DNA of 64,000 bases from Mycteria americana (GCF_035582795.1 NC_134365.1:222535887-222599886); one strand, 5' to 3'. Positions 44,793-57,205 are shown, numbered from the stretch's first letter. The notes: generated by a model from the sequence alone, not told the origin. Numbers and translations: made by a program.

Positions 44793-47700
44793 ACTCCCTG
44801 TGAAAGACTTCCAAGGGCTTTTTAGTTTTAAGATTAGCCAGCTACAAAGACATTTTAAGAAAACCTGCTACGTTGGGCAGGCCCAGAGGCTGTTTACAAC
44901 AGTCGGGCAGCGGTTCATAACACGGTCAGAGGCATGAGCTCACAGTCAAGCAGATACAGCCCCGAAGGTGCCTGCAAGGGTGGCAGGGCCATCTTGGTCA
45001 GGACACCACGAGCGCTCGCTGTAAGCAGCCCCGTACGCTGTGGGACTGCGGAGAGACGCTTGGCAAAGGACAAAGGCACGACAGCCCGGACAGTCCCAGC
45101 CCTCTGCCCTGCTGGGGGCTTCTCCAGGGGATCCATCCATCTCATCCATTTTTATAAGAAAGAGTTCATTTTAAGTACATTTTAAAATCACCTGCTTCAT
45201 GGCTTGGGGGCAGAGGCCTGGCTGGCAATTTTTGGATGCTCAGAGCTCCCAGTGCAGGGGCTGTCTGTTGGGGGGCTGTTTGGTGGCACAGGGTGGGAGG
45301 GGAAATGTTCATGACAATGGCCAAGTAGAGGCCATTTCTGTAGCTTTTCTCCAGTTCGCAGAGTCAGAGGGCGATCTCCTTTCCCCTGGTGCACCCACAG
45401 CAACACCTTGCAGCATGCTTATCCCCAGCTTATCCCAGAAGGAAAACTAGGGGCCCTTTTGCTGTCTGCCTGAGATGCATGTCACTATGCTCAGGACTCT
45501 TCCCTCGAGCATCCTTCCAGCTGGCTGTTCCCTTTGGTGTGGGTGGAAGGTCCCCTAAGTCGCTCTTCATCTCTTGGCCCCATACTGGGCCATGCCCACT
45601 TCCATGGACGGGAACCTTCCCTTTTTATAGATAAACCATGCTGACAACGGCAAAAGGCAGCTACAGTGACAGCCTTTCTGAAAGAAGCAGAATGCATTGG
45701 TCACTCTGATTGCAGCAGGCAGCGTCCCGCGCCAAGCTTTACCAGAGCCCTTATCAGCAGGAGTGGCAGCTGAGTGTACCCAGCCTCTGATGCTCTGGAT
45801 CCAGGCCAGCCTCCTCTCTCCTCTGAAACATGCGATTTCTTGTGTCTTGAGCCAGTAGGTCTCAAGGGTGTCTTTGTTCCCACTTTATTTGCTGTGATCC
45901 TCCTTTCCCAGCTGAACAGCCCCGTCTGGGCTCACCCCACTCTGCACCAGCATCTCGTGGTCTCCCAGCTGAGGGCAGGGAGACCTGGAGTGGAAGCAGC
46001 AGACAGGAAAACGGGAATGTGCATCAGCCAGCCCTGCCTTGGTCAGGCCACGGAGGGCTGGAACCACTTCGAAGGGACTCTGGGCTCCAAAAGGCTGTCT
46101 GCACCATGCGGAGGTCCTGGGGCTCACGGGGAGCATCTGGGGCTCGCTGAAATGGCATAATGGAGGGCAAGGCAGAAGTCAGGTCCTGAACACGAGCCAA
46201 CTGCTGTTAGCCAACTGCTAAGGACCAAGCTGATGTCTCACCGTCCCCGGGGCACTTCGTGGCTGCCAGCCCTGCCCGAGCATCCCAGCGTCACCCTGCA
46301 CCGCCGCTGCAGAAACGCCCCGATGGCCATTTTATCTCATGGTAAAACACCAGCACTGCTCTTGCCCCTGTCACTGCGCTGATGAGGCTGGGCTGTCCTC
46401 CCCAAAGAGGACAGTCTGCACAGCATGAGGGCCTGGAAATGCACATTTGGTTCCTGCTTTGCCACCAGCTGCTGGAGGTGCCTCGGTCAAGCCACTTCCC
46501 CTGTGCTGCTCCATTCCCCGGCTGCAAAGGAAGGCGGCACTGCCGACACCGCTTCCTTTGTAAAGAGCTGTTAGCAATACTGATGCAACACTGCTAGCAC
46601 TAGGCAGTGTCATTTCATCACCAGGCTTGCCATGGTGTTCGTCTAGCCTGCATCCAGGGCTCGCCTCTAACCCCTCTTTGGGGTCAGATGGGCTGCTGGT
46701 GGTCATAACTTTGCTCTTGCTTCACACAAGAGAGGGGCAACTCTCACTTGGAAAGCCTGGCACTCTGGCTCTGCAACACCAGCACCGCATCCTGCCCCTT
46801 GCCTGTACCTCTAATTGCAGATTAAGGCTGACAGGACCATCCAGGTGCTGGCCGTAGTGCACGGTCAGGGAGCAGGATGCTCCACATCACCACTGGGATA
46901 CGTCCGTGGCCAGGGTGGGAGAGGAGGAACAGCATGATTAAGACATTCACAGACACCGGTGCGAGAACATATTGCTGGGGTGCACAGCCACTGTGCAAGC
47001 GTTTGCTGGTTTGGGACCCAGAGGTATAAACACGCAGACAGAATGACTGCACCCACAGTCATTTCGTTAATGTTATGTCCGCCCGTGCGTCAAGTGGAGG
47101 AGACCTTTTCTATTTGGTGGCAGCTTCCAAGGTTTTGAACTGCACTTTTGTGCTAACTGGAAAAAGACATGGAGAATTTCAGTCTTACCACCTGAAATCA
47201 CGCTGAAACGCCCAATTGCTAACTGAAAGGAGAATGACGTGCTGCAGGAAAGCTGGACTGGTTTCTGGGTTTTTTTTTCTTTTTCTTTTCCCCCAGCCCA
47301 GGATGTTCTCGGCACTGCCAGCGGGGCTGGATCCTTTGCCTGTCAGACAGGCTGGCTGTGTAGGATAGAGGGTTCATAAGTGCAAAACCCCGCTTTATCA
47401 GGAGAAAGGCAGAAAATTTATTCCTAAATCATGCGAAACAAGGATTTCATCATTCTGAGACACCAACATCTCTGTCCTTGTTGCTTTTTAAGTTATTCCT
47501 GGAAAAGCATTGCTGAAACTGATGTGCTTACACAGAATCCTTCCATTCCAGTGAAAAAACACTCTTCTGTTAAGCCAATCTCAGTAAAAAAAAGCTCTGA
47601 TCAGTCCTGTTTAAAAGCTGCCCTCATCCCTTCCTCTTGGGATCATACACATTTTCTTTTAGATACCATATTCTGATCAAAATACACAAGAGTAATGATA

Positions 47701-48297
47701 AGAGCATTTTCATTGCTGATTCAGAAAATGCTTTTGATCAACTTCTTAGAAATACATCAGTACTAGAATATGGAGGGCCAAATTTCTGCCTAATCTGAAG
47801 CTTCAGTGAATCTCTACAAATTTTTATCCTTGCATGCATCACAGGTTGAGAGGTTTAGGGCCAGAGGGGCCCTTGCTTGCCCTGCAGCTTGGCCTTCTGC
47901 ACAGAACAGGTCAGAATTCCCCGCCCTGGAGCCTTCAGCAAGCTCAGAGGTACCAGGTGGGCTGGGATGTGCCCATCGATGCTTTAGAGGCCAGTATCCC
48001 CAGATGTCCCACTGGACCTCCGCATGTGAGGGACACCCCAGCATCACTTTGTGCGTGGAAGTCCGGGACCAGCCCCACCGGGCAGGCAGGAAAGGGCAGC
48101 AGGGAGTAGCCTGATGCCTTTCAGAGAGAGCCCAAATAGCCAGGAAAAGTAGCCTCCCCTTTGGCCAGCCTGACTGCCTTTCTGGAGGGTGATGCTCCCA
48201 TCTTCCTCCTTTCTTGCCCCTTGTTCCCTCCCTCCCACCCCACAGGCAGCCGCAAAGACAGAGGAGCACACTAAGACGTCCAGAAAATATGGATTTT
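44793..48297. other. BetaH-rho spacer, distal part
   Basis: Non-coding, no repeat family or gene recognised. Moderately long frames (for instance 45774-46160) lack domains. Confidence 0.5.
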
Positions 48298-48303
48298 TTT
48301 ATT
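48298..48303 (-). terminator. Rho-globin polyadenylation signal
   Basis: AATAAA on the minus strand, about 35 bp after the rho stop, closer than in the other three genes. Confidence 0.85.
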
Positions 48304-48335
48304 GACTGTTACAGACACATCTGCCTCCAGAGGGA

Positions 48336-49962
48336 TTAATGGTACTTGTAGGCCAGAGCGTGGGCCACCACGCCAACCAGCTTCTGCCAAGTGGCCTGGC
48401 AGGCAGGGGTGAAGTCCTTGGTGAATTGTGCAGCCAGCACAATGATGAGGATGTCTCCCAGGAGCTGGAGAAGAGAAGGAAGGAAATCAGGTCAGCACGG
48501 TGTCGAGCAGCCCTTCGCCCTGCGCAGGACCCAGGGACCAGGGGCTGGAGGGAACCCAGCTGCGCTGGTGGGTCCTGGAGGCTGCGACCCAGGGAAGCTC
48601 TTTTAGCTGAATTCTCTGTGCAGGAAAATAGTGCTGTGCTGACCACGTGCACCAGTATCCACCTCCTCTGTCTCTGCTTCGTCTCACACCTGCTTTTTCC
48701 AGCCTCTAGACTTTATTTCCAGACATTTTCTGTCTTTTTTTTTTTTTTTTTCTGCTGTGAAAGCCCATGCCTACTTGAGCAGAGGGTTAGGTCAGTGCAA
48801 GGTCTACCTGCTACATCCCCGAAGTCGAGCTTAAACAGGACTGAAACAGAGGCCATCAGCCCCATCCAGCCCCCTCATCCCTTCCAGCCTGAACCGCTCC
48901 CTCTCGTCACCCACAGCAGCTTCTCGCCCCCTTGCACCCTGATCTCTCTTGCTTCATTCCCCTCCTGCTCCTCTCCCTCATCTGCTGACCTCGTCCCCAC
49001 GCTCAGACCTGTCCTCTCCGTCTCTAATCCCAGTCTGCATCTCGTCCCATCAGTGTCCACTCCCTGACCATCCCACACTTGCTTTTCCCTCTCCTCCCAC
49101 GTCTGCCAGCCTTGGAAAAAGGGGACACGAACTGGTCCGCGTCCCTGGGGCCAGGAGGTGCCGGGCAGAGGCTGCACATGGCACCGAGGCAGCGGCAGCA
49201 CCCTTCGGGCACTTCCTTCCATGCTCGCCAACCTCAGCCCTACTTGGCCTCCCTGCAGCCTTCTCCCACTTTTCTCGAGCCATGCCTGCGCGAGCCTCCA
49301 GGCTTTCAGAGCATCTTCCTATATTTGTGCCCAACCCCTCACAGCCTGGAGCCTGGCATTTCCCTGGCTTTATCAAATGCCCAACCTTCTCCTCTCCCCC
49401 ATTTTCCATCCAAGCCAGCCCCTTTCTGTTTGGTAACTAAAAAATGCCATTTATGCTTGTTTGAAACCCCCCAGGCACTGAGATATTCTGCAAGATGGAG
49501 GGAGAGAGGGTCAAGCCCCAAGCACAGCTCACCCTGAAGTTCTCAGGGTCCACGTGCAGCTTCTCGCAGTGCAGCTCGGACAGCTTGGCGTAGGTTGCCT
49601 TGAGGTTTTCCAGGTTCTTGACAGCTTCCCCGAAGGAGGTGAGCACTTTCTTGCCATGGGCACGGACTTTGGGGTTGCCGATGATGGCGGTGGGGCTGGA
49701 GAGGTTCCCAAAGCTCTCAAAGAACCTCTGGGTCCAGGGGTAGACGATCAGCAGCCTGGGGAGAGATGGAGGGACACAAGCAGACACAGACACGTTAATG
49801 TTCCCAAATGCAATTGCCACCGTTTCTCTCTCCAGCGTGCAGCTGAGCAGATGCCCGGAGCTGGACCTACCTGGCCAGGGCCTCGGCACCGCATTCCTCC
49901 ACGTTGACCTTGCTCCAGATGCTGGCGATGAGCTGCTTCTCTTCAGCTGTCCAGTGCACCAT
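48336..49962 (-). CDS. HBRD: Rho-globin, embryonic beta-like chain
   Basis: 147 codons in three exons: 49962-49871, 49755-49533, 48464-48336 (TAA stop); introns 115 and 1068 bp. First in transcription order, next to the putative locus-control region, as for chicken rho, which is expressed in primitive erythroid cells. It reads [80 protein letters not shown] and ends HALAYKYH. The YKYH tail and [20 protein letters not shown] are typical of rho. Proximal and distal His and Cys93 are present; residue 135 is Gly. Exons 1 and 2 and intron 1 are almost the same as in epsilon, while exon 3 is clearly different. Intron 2 holds a long T-run near 48737-48752. Confidence 0.95.
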
Positions 49963-50029
49963 GGTGGCAGGCGGCTTTGCTCAGAGCTGGAGGCGGACGC
50001 AGACCCCGTAGCTGAGCTGCGGACCCCGT

Positions 50030-50117
50030 GGAGGCTTTTATCGGCTGCCGGCAGCTCCTCCCCGTCCTGCGCTGCGGGGTCATTGGCTGGGGCTGGGGTG
50101 GGGGTCCCCACCAGCGG
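50030..50117 (-). promoter_or_regulatory. Rho-globin promoter
   Basis: Minus-strand GATAAAAG TATA form (50035-50042), CCAAT (50082-50086) and a CACCC box (about 50094-50104). The 5' UTR and promoter differ from epsilon at only about two positions, and similarity ends at 50117. Confidence 0.9.
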
Positions 50118-53100
50118 TGGGTCGGTCTGTCCACGGAGTGGTCAGTCTGCAGTGAGGTGTGGTTTTCAAGGAAAAAGCCCTGTGACTTGCTTAACAGGCC
50201 GTCCCAGGACATAATACCCCCTTATCTCCCTCTCCTTCCCCCTGCATGCCCGCTCACCACAGGCATGCACGTGCCACCCCACGTCCTGCAGCCTGCAGCA
50301 GGCACTGACCCACGTGCAAGGTGCTTTACAACAGCTTCTCGCCAGCAGCACCGAACCTTTGAGTCCTCTGCGGGATTCACAGGCTCTTTAAGCTTGAGGG
50401 ATATTTCTCTGACGGGATAGATGACCTGATTTATGAAATTAGGCACTTCACAGGCCCTTCTGCATGGGAGCACACTCTTGGGGACGCTGAGAGCTGTTGC
50501 CCTTGGCCGCAGCTCTGCAGCGCTGGACACACAGACCCGCAGAGAAGCCCCTGTGCATTTTCCTAAGCAGGCACCTTTCATCAGGCAAAAGTGTGGGAAA
50601 CATCAGCCTGTCAGTCCAGTTCCTCCACACCTGAACCGTGTGCTGGAGACCCACGGGTGTGCAGCCATGCTTGGTGTTCATGAAACAGCGATCACCTCCT
50701 TGTGCTCCAGGTTTCAAGGAATACCGTGTGGGATGCCGGTGCCGGGGCGGGCTCTGACCTGGGGCAGGGTCCTCTGCTCTTTCAGCGTGTGTACAGTGTT
50801 AACAAGGCAGGCACCTCACCGGCCTCTCCCTGCTGGGAAATTAAATGCCTTGCACAAGGATAGCAGGACCCGCCGTGTTACAACCGGACCAGCAGCATCC
50901 GTTTCCATCGGTTCAAGGTCTGACCAAAGGCTTTTGTTTGACTCTGGGTGTCACCTTCCCGTCGAACTACACGGGTGCCTTCCTGTTTTTCAGGCTTCAG
51001 GTGAAGCTGTGCTCGCATGCTCAGAAAGGCAAAGCCAGGATGCGTGAGGTGTAGGGCATCCTGACAAGACCGTGGACTTTGGGTCTGTCTGTAGGCAGTT
51101 TAGGAGGTTTCATCCAGACCTCTGACCCCTTCCAGTTACAGATCGATACTGGTCCAGTGATCTCATCAGAGCCACACTGAGCAGTGGCACGAGCCCATCA
51201 CTATGATCCACTGGGGGTGGTTCACATCTATAGTCACATTTCAGCTCCTTGCTGCGGGTCCTAGGAGGCATTATTCATTTTTTTAAATTTCTGAACCCTA
51301 GGCAAGGCCCGCAGGTCCCTCTCAGCAGCAAGTGAGCCACCGGAGCGGTCTGATAACACAATGTGGAGCGGAGGCTGCTCAGCACAGATAAATGTATCGT
51401 GCAGGTGGCCAGCGCTTGCTTTAGTCCCTCACCTAAAGAGCAGACAAACGGTCACACGCCCTTGGCTCTTAAGGAGATCTGAAGACTTCAGAAGCTGTCA
51501 ATTTTCTATAAGACAGGACTCAAAGAGTGAAATCAAATATGTGCAACCCTAAGTCCGCAGGCAGAAATTCCCACTGTGTGAGCCAGCCAGCCCAACTGAG
51601 CACGGAGCTGACCCAAACGGCTGGGGGACGACAATAAATGAGCCAGCATGGCCTGTTCATTTATTACTTCTCTCGTCCTGTAGTCCGCGCTTCCTGGCAG
51701 ACCCCCACTGAAAATAAAATCCAAGCTACACCTGGGTCTATTATTAGCAATGCATTTGCCTCATCTGTGATGAGGAGACTCATTTTCAGCTCCGCAGAGC
51801 TGAACTTAAAAAGAGAAAAGATAATGATGGTTTTTTTCTGCATTTGATCCAGCAGTATAAAAAAGCTCGGGGACAGGTGGCAGAGAGCAGGAGGAGTGCA
51901 AAGCTGGGACAAGCTTGACAACATCAAACACAGAGGCTTGGAGGAGAGTATTAACTGCAGTATTGCTATTAACAAGAATCTGTGGCTAATAAATGCTGGT
52001 TTTCTGGACTCTGCAGAAAAGCAGGCAGAGACGTGGCTTGCAGTGAGAAACCTCAGGTCCTGGTCCCACGCTCTGACCCGTTCAGGGGCTGGTTTTGCTG
52101 GTGCAGTCGCAGGAGCAGGACCACTTCTTCACAAGTTGGTTAACGATGGCCACAAAGAACTGAGGGGAAGGGGAAGGGGGAAGAAAAAGGAAAGGGAGGA
52201 GGAAGAGCGGCTGAAGTAATTCCAGCTCATTTGGTGCTGCTTTTCTGTATTGATTCCTTTTAACGACTTCTTTTATACCCACAGTAATTCTTTAAACTCT
52301 TTAAATCCTGTAGGACAGGCACTCGTAGAAAAGGAATAATAGCAGGTGAATCAGCCAGCTAATCGGGTTAGGGTTGTATCAGAGACTTGTACGCCTCTGG
52401 ATGTGGAGAGCCCATAACAGCAATGACGTTTTACAGCCACGCTGGGCTGTAAATTCATATACGAGCTTCAGCCTACTTCTGCCCCACTGGTCCTTTTGGC
52501 TGTGTCCAGTCCAGCACTGGTGCCTTGATTTACCTTGAAGGCCAGAGCTAACGTGCCCCCACCACACTGCTGATGCAGATACCCTGTAAAGGGTTGCTCC
52601 AGAAATGGTGCTTGGGGCAAAAGAGGACTTCAGGCTACTCTCCAGGTGAACCCCAAATTCGGGACCAGAGCAAAGCCTTACAAAATGCTCACAGACCGTA
52701 AGGACACCAGCAGAGCGGCTGCTCTAAACCCGTTCAGGATGTGGTCAATGACAAATTCAGGGAAATGCAGAGCAGCAGCCGGCTGGTCTGAATCACCATA
52801 ATTTATACAGCTTTCCCTGGCTGCGACTGTCTGGTTACTAGCCTGACCATGAAAGCCAAGGAGAATTTCTGAAAACGCAATTTTTTTCCTTAGGAGGGAA
52901 CGGGAGAATAGGAAAGACCACAAACAGAAGAGGTGCGGGCGCACCATGGTGGAGATTCGGAGCAGATTGGAGTTTTACAGCAAGCAGGCAGAGAGCTTGA
53001 TGTTATTACCGCAAGGAGAGTTATCTAATTTAGCTGTGGCTCATCGCCCGAGGCACTCTGCTTTCAACACAAAGACATTTCAAATCATTTCTGTGCCGTA

Positions 53101-54300
53101 ACAATAAACTAAGGGAAAATATAACTGCAGGTTAAATGAATGCCTCTCTGCCCCTGTCATGGATCTCTAATTTCAGGATCCAGGTTTAACCCCTTGTACC
53201 CTTTAGGCCCGACTCCAAGAGGTGCGGAGCACCCCTTGCTCTGACTGCTCCGGCCTGAATTTCATGCCACGCAATGACTTAGTTATCATGCAAGCATGGG
53301 CCTCGGTGTTTTATTTGACTTAGAGCCTTTTACTGTATTGCTTTAGTTTTGTAGGAAATCTCCTGGCTCTGAAATTTGTGTCTCAGGTGACACGGTCTGG
53401 AGGTTGGGAGCCGGTTGCAACAGAAATGCACAGAGGACCCCCAGGGCACGGCAGGAGATGTGACCTGACGCTGTCCATACATCCCTGTCCCTATGGCCCT
53501 GGAAGGGGACTCACCCGGACATCCTCAGCCCTGCAGCCAGTCCAGAGTCACAGGCTATGGGGGTTCAGAGCTGAGTGAGGTGAAGGGACGAGAGGCACAA
53601 GGTGAGGCATAAGAGCCAGGATATTCAGGGAAAAGCTACGGATTTAATTAAACAGCTTCTGAGTTATCCCTCAACACAAGAACTCAGGCAAAAGCAACCC
53701 AGAAATAGGCAAAAGCAGCTTTTTTATTCATGACAAGCTGCCTCCAAGACAGTCCCATTTAAGGCAGTGTTTTTCCTGCCTGTGACCGAGTCGATGGTTT
53801 GCGCTCACCCCCCACCCTTGCTGGGGTTTTCATCTGCTCAGCACAAGAGGGACACAAGCTCCTGGCAAGGGGCTCCAGCCTGTGGCCTCCTACCGAAACC
53901 TCTGGGCTGCAAAATGAGCCCACACGAGCTGGGGGCTGGAGGGGACATCGGGGTGGGACCGCTTGCATGAGGGACGTGGTCGGTGCAGAGCTTCCTGGGG
54001 CGCAGAGGGGAAGAGCAACGGGGCAGGGGGTGAGGGAGCCAGATGGGGTTTTCCAGCTGTGACCTGGTACGCGACGAGTCCCCATGGCAGCACGGTGCAC
54101 GCTTTGCTGCTGGACCGGGCTGCACATTGCAGCACCACTTCTCCCAGAGCAGGGCTCTGCTTTGCCTTGCTGTGCTGGGGCCGGTGTAGCATCCCCGGCC
54201 GCAGCAATGTAGCGCAACACCCAACTATCAGCCTGACAGAGGCTGGTTGGGACCCCGCCGCCCTGGCCGTGCCCAGGTCCCCCTCTATCACCCGCGGGCA
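50118..54300. other. Rho upstream flank
   Basis: No gene. Scattered single GATA motifs (about 51352, 51816, 53027) and a plus-strand TATAAAAAAG at about 51857. I see no dense motif cluster here. Confidence 0.45.
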
Positions 54301-54304
54301 GCCC

Positions 54305-54376
54305 ATCGCCACCCACGCCCTGCAAGCCCCGCACCAGATAGCTCCTCACCACCCTCGCTGCAACCCGAGATAAAAG
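54305..54376 (+). promoter_or_regulatory. GATA/CACC cluster, possible LCR element
   Basis: Within 70 bp: CCACCCACGCCC (about 54309-54320), a GATA site (CAGATAGC, 54337-54340), CACCACCC (about 54347-54354) and GATAAAAG (54369-54376). The last is identical to the rho and epsilon TATA boxes but on the plus strand. About 4.4 kb upstream of the rho start. It could be a hypersensitive site or a plus-strand intergenic promoter. Confidence 0.45.
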
Positions 54377-56660
54377 CCAGCGCCCGGCCGTGCTCAAGGT
54401 GCGACGGCCTGTTTTCTGCCCCTGGGTTTAGCAGAAATGGGCTGCATTATTAGTGGGGCTGGGGCCTGGCTCTGCTGCCTGCTGGCATACGGACAGCCAT
54501 ACGGGCATCCTCCAGCCACACATCAGCTGCCGCCCTTTGCTAGTCACACCAGTGTGCAGCCCTGGTATCTATGGGATAAACTGAGTTTTCCTATCATTTT
54601 TTTCTCTTGGGGCAGGTGAGAGGTGTTACAGGACAGGATTTCAGGATCTCCTTCACCGCTGCCTGGTGCCCAAAGGCAGCATTCACACCCGAGCAGAGCG
54701 TGTACCAACACAGCTGGTCAGGAGGATGGGAGCTGACTCTCGGTCACCGAGCCCTCCCCTCTGCTCCTCTAGCAATGTGGGGATCCCTAAACGTGTGTTC
54801 CCCAGGGCCCTGGACACTGCCAGAGCCAGAGGTGAGCAGAGGATGGAAAATCAGACCCGCAGAAAAGGTCCCTTCTGGGGTCTCCTGCCCATGCAGATGA
54901 AACAAGTGATTATAATACCACGGAATAACACAGTGCCGTGTGTTAACATGGTGCCCTGGTTAGGAAACCTACAAAGCAAAAAGCCCTCAGGCACTGACAC
55001 AGCCCTGCATGTGACACTGCGTCCCTGTGCTCACACACTGAAGTCCTGCAGAGCAACCGCTCTGCTTTCTCTTGCTGGCAATTCAGCTGAACTGTGGCTA
55101 ACCCGAAAGCCCTGACCCTTGGTGGTCTGCAGGACCCCTGCAGTTCTGCAGGCACAAACAGGGTCTGGAGTTGGGGGCTGTCCCGGTGCCTGTGCCCTCC
55201 TGTGTCTCTGCACTCTGACAAGTCAGCGGGGAATTCTCCTGGACTCAGTTTTTTTGCAAACGCAGCTCTGCTGATCCAGGGCTCAAACTCACGGTCGTCA
55301 GTTCGGGAGAGCAGAAAGGGGCCAGAAAGACCCATTGCCCAGGGCTGGACCCCCGGGGCTTTACAGGCCCAGGAAGGGAAGAGCCGCAGAGCCAAACAGA
55401 TGCTGGCGCAGGAGGTCAGGATCAGCCCACGCAGCACAGAGGGTCTGGGCTCGCCCACGGTGGGACAGGCTGGGGAGGGAAACCCCCGTGGGAGCGAGCC
55501 CAGCCGTTCTAGGCAGGTTGGAGACCATCCTCAGGACCTTAGAAAAGAGGCATGAAACCTCTGCCTCTGAAAATCCCGGGGCTTTTGCAGTGCTCTCAAG
55601 GCTCCAAATCTCAAGAGCGGGCACCAGCCGCCTCCTTCGCTTGGCTGCTAATGGCATCCGATGCCGCCTTCCTCCACGGCTTCCCCCAGCCCTTGCCCGT
55701 GCCCGTGCCTTGGGGAGCGCTCCCACTCCTGAAGGGTAGGGCTGCTCTCCTCTCCTCCCCACATCTTTCCTCTCCTGTGCTCACTAAGGGAGCCCAGGGC
55801 TCCTTGGGCAAACTGAGCCAAGTCGTGCTGCAGGGAGAGCAGAGGAGCCCGCTGCTCCGGGAAGATGCTTGGTTGTACCCGTGCTGGGCAGAAGCACAGT
55901 GTGGAGACATTTAAACCCCAGAGACTTCAGTGTAAGGGCAAACGTCCTCACTTTCCTCCCCAACAAGGCTCCGGCATCCTTTTTTCTAAGGGGCAGGTTA
56001 GATCCAAGGCACCTAGCCAGTCCTGCCTGCTGCAGGTCTAGCTGGCTCTGCCTGTCGTTGCTTTGAGAAGGCTCCCTTAACCACAGAGCCCTGCAAGAAG
56101 CCCCCAGCACTGGATGGGGACCACGAGAGCCGTGTCCCAGACCTTACAGTCCTGAGGCACTCGCTAATGAAAGACGTCCCTGTGAGCAAGGAAGGCTCCG
56201 ACGGGACCAAGAAGTGCATTGCTGAGCTCAGACAAGGACTTTTCTCCTCCTGTTTGTGGCATAGGACCAGCTGGGTCAGGAACACATTTTCTGTATGGGT
56301 TACGCTCCCCTGGTGCCTTTCAAGCAGTTAATGCTGCAATGCACAGAGCCAGACCTGTTTCTGTGTTGGGACTTGGTTTTAGGAAGGCAGAAAGGGAGAC
56401 CTGACTCCAACCTGGCACCCGTTACTTATTCAAGTAGCAAAATGGGATGGCGCCTGGGCAATGCCTTTTGCAGCCGCTGAGTAGCTGTTTGAGGGCTGCC
56501 TGCACCGTGTGCCCCTCACATGGGAGAGCAGCCCCTGCCCTGAGTGATGCACCAAAACTCTGTGTTTGGGGCAGCCCTCGGCAGCGCCTATTCCAGCCGC
56601 CCTGCCAGAGGCCCTGGTGTTCAGCAGCTCGTCCCAGCACCTCTGTGCTCCCAGGACTTG
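54377..56660. other. LCR-side spacer
   Basis: No gene. A 60-codon plus-strand frame at 54437-54619 starts about 60 bp after the GATAAAAG box, but has no recognisable domain. Confidence 0.4.
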
Positions 56661-56664
56661 TGGG

Positions 56665-56671
56665 TGAGTCA
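56665..56671 (+). promoter_or_regulatory. NF-E2/AP-1-like site
   Basis: TGAGTCA in the context GGGTGAGTCAGGG, about 6.7 kb upstream of rho. Confidence 0.45.
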
Positions 56672-56862
56672 GGGACTGGCCTCAAGGTCATTACTAATTT
56701 TGCCTAGCTCTCCACCGCACCAAGCCATCGTCCCAGCACCGTGCGCTAAGCAGATCCCCTTTCTCCCAGGGAGTCCCAAATAACAGCATCTCTGTGGGGC
56801 CGAGCTGAGACGGAGGTCAGGGAACGTGCCACAGACCCTGTTCCACCCCAGCCCAGAGGGAC

Positions 56863-56906
56863 CCTTTGAGGGTCCTCTCGGACACCTTTGAGGGTCCTCT
56901 CGGACA
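56863..56906. repeat. 22-bp tandem duplication
   Basis: Two adjacent copies of a 22-bp unit starting CCTTTGAGGGTCCTCTCGGA, with essentially no divergence. Confidence 0.9.
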
Positions 56907-57094
56907 CCCAGGCAGAAAGGCAGCTCTGAAACCAGCATCGCCTGCCTGGCAGAGCCAGACGGGGCTCTCACTCCCGTGCCCAGGACTCAAGGCTGTTTTC
57001 TGCAGCGGGATGTTGTAGCTATTTCTGCCATATTGCTGTGGCGGGCTCTCCCACCGTAAATGGAGTGCAATGAGTTTGCACCGGGCACCGCGGC

Positions 57095-57205
57095 AGGGTG
57101 CTGAGTCACGGCAGCCTCTCCCAGCCCGGCTGCAGCGTGGTGCTGTGGCCGGGCGATAACTCGGACGGCACAAACAGGAGCCCGGCTGCGCAGAGATAAG
57201 GCAGC
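57095..57205. promoter_or_regulatory. MARE plus two GATA sites, LCR core candidate
   Basis: TGCTGAGTCACGGCA (57099-57113) is a near-consensus MARE/NF-E2 site. It is followed by GATAAC (57155-57160) and AGATAAGG (GATAAG at 57195-57200). A MARE with two GATA sites within 100 bp is the usual core of globin locus-control hypersensitive sites. About 7.2 kb upstream of rho. Confidence 0.68.
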
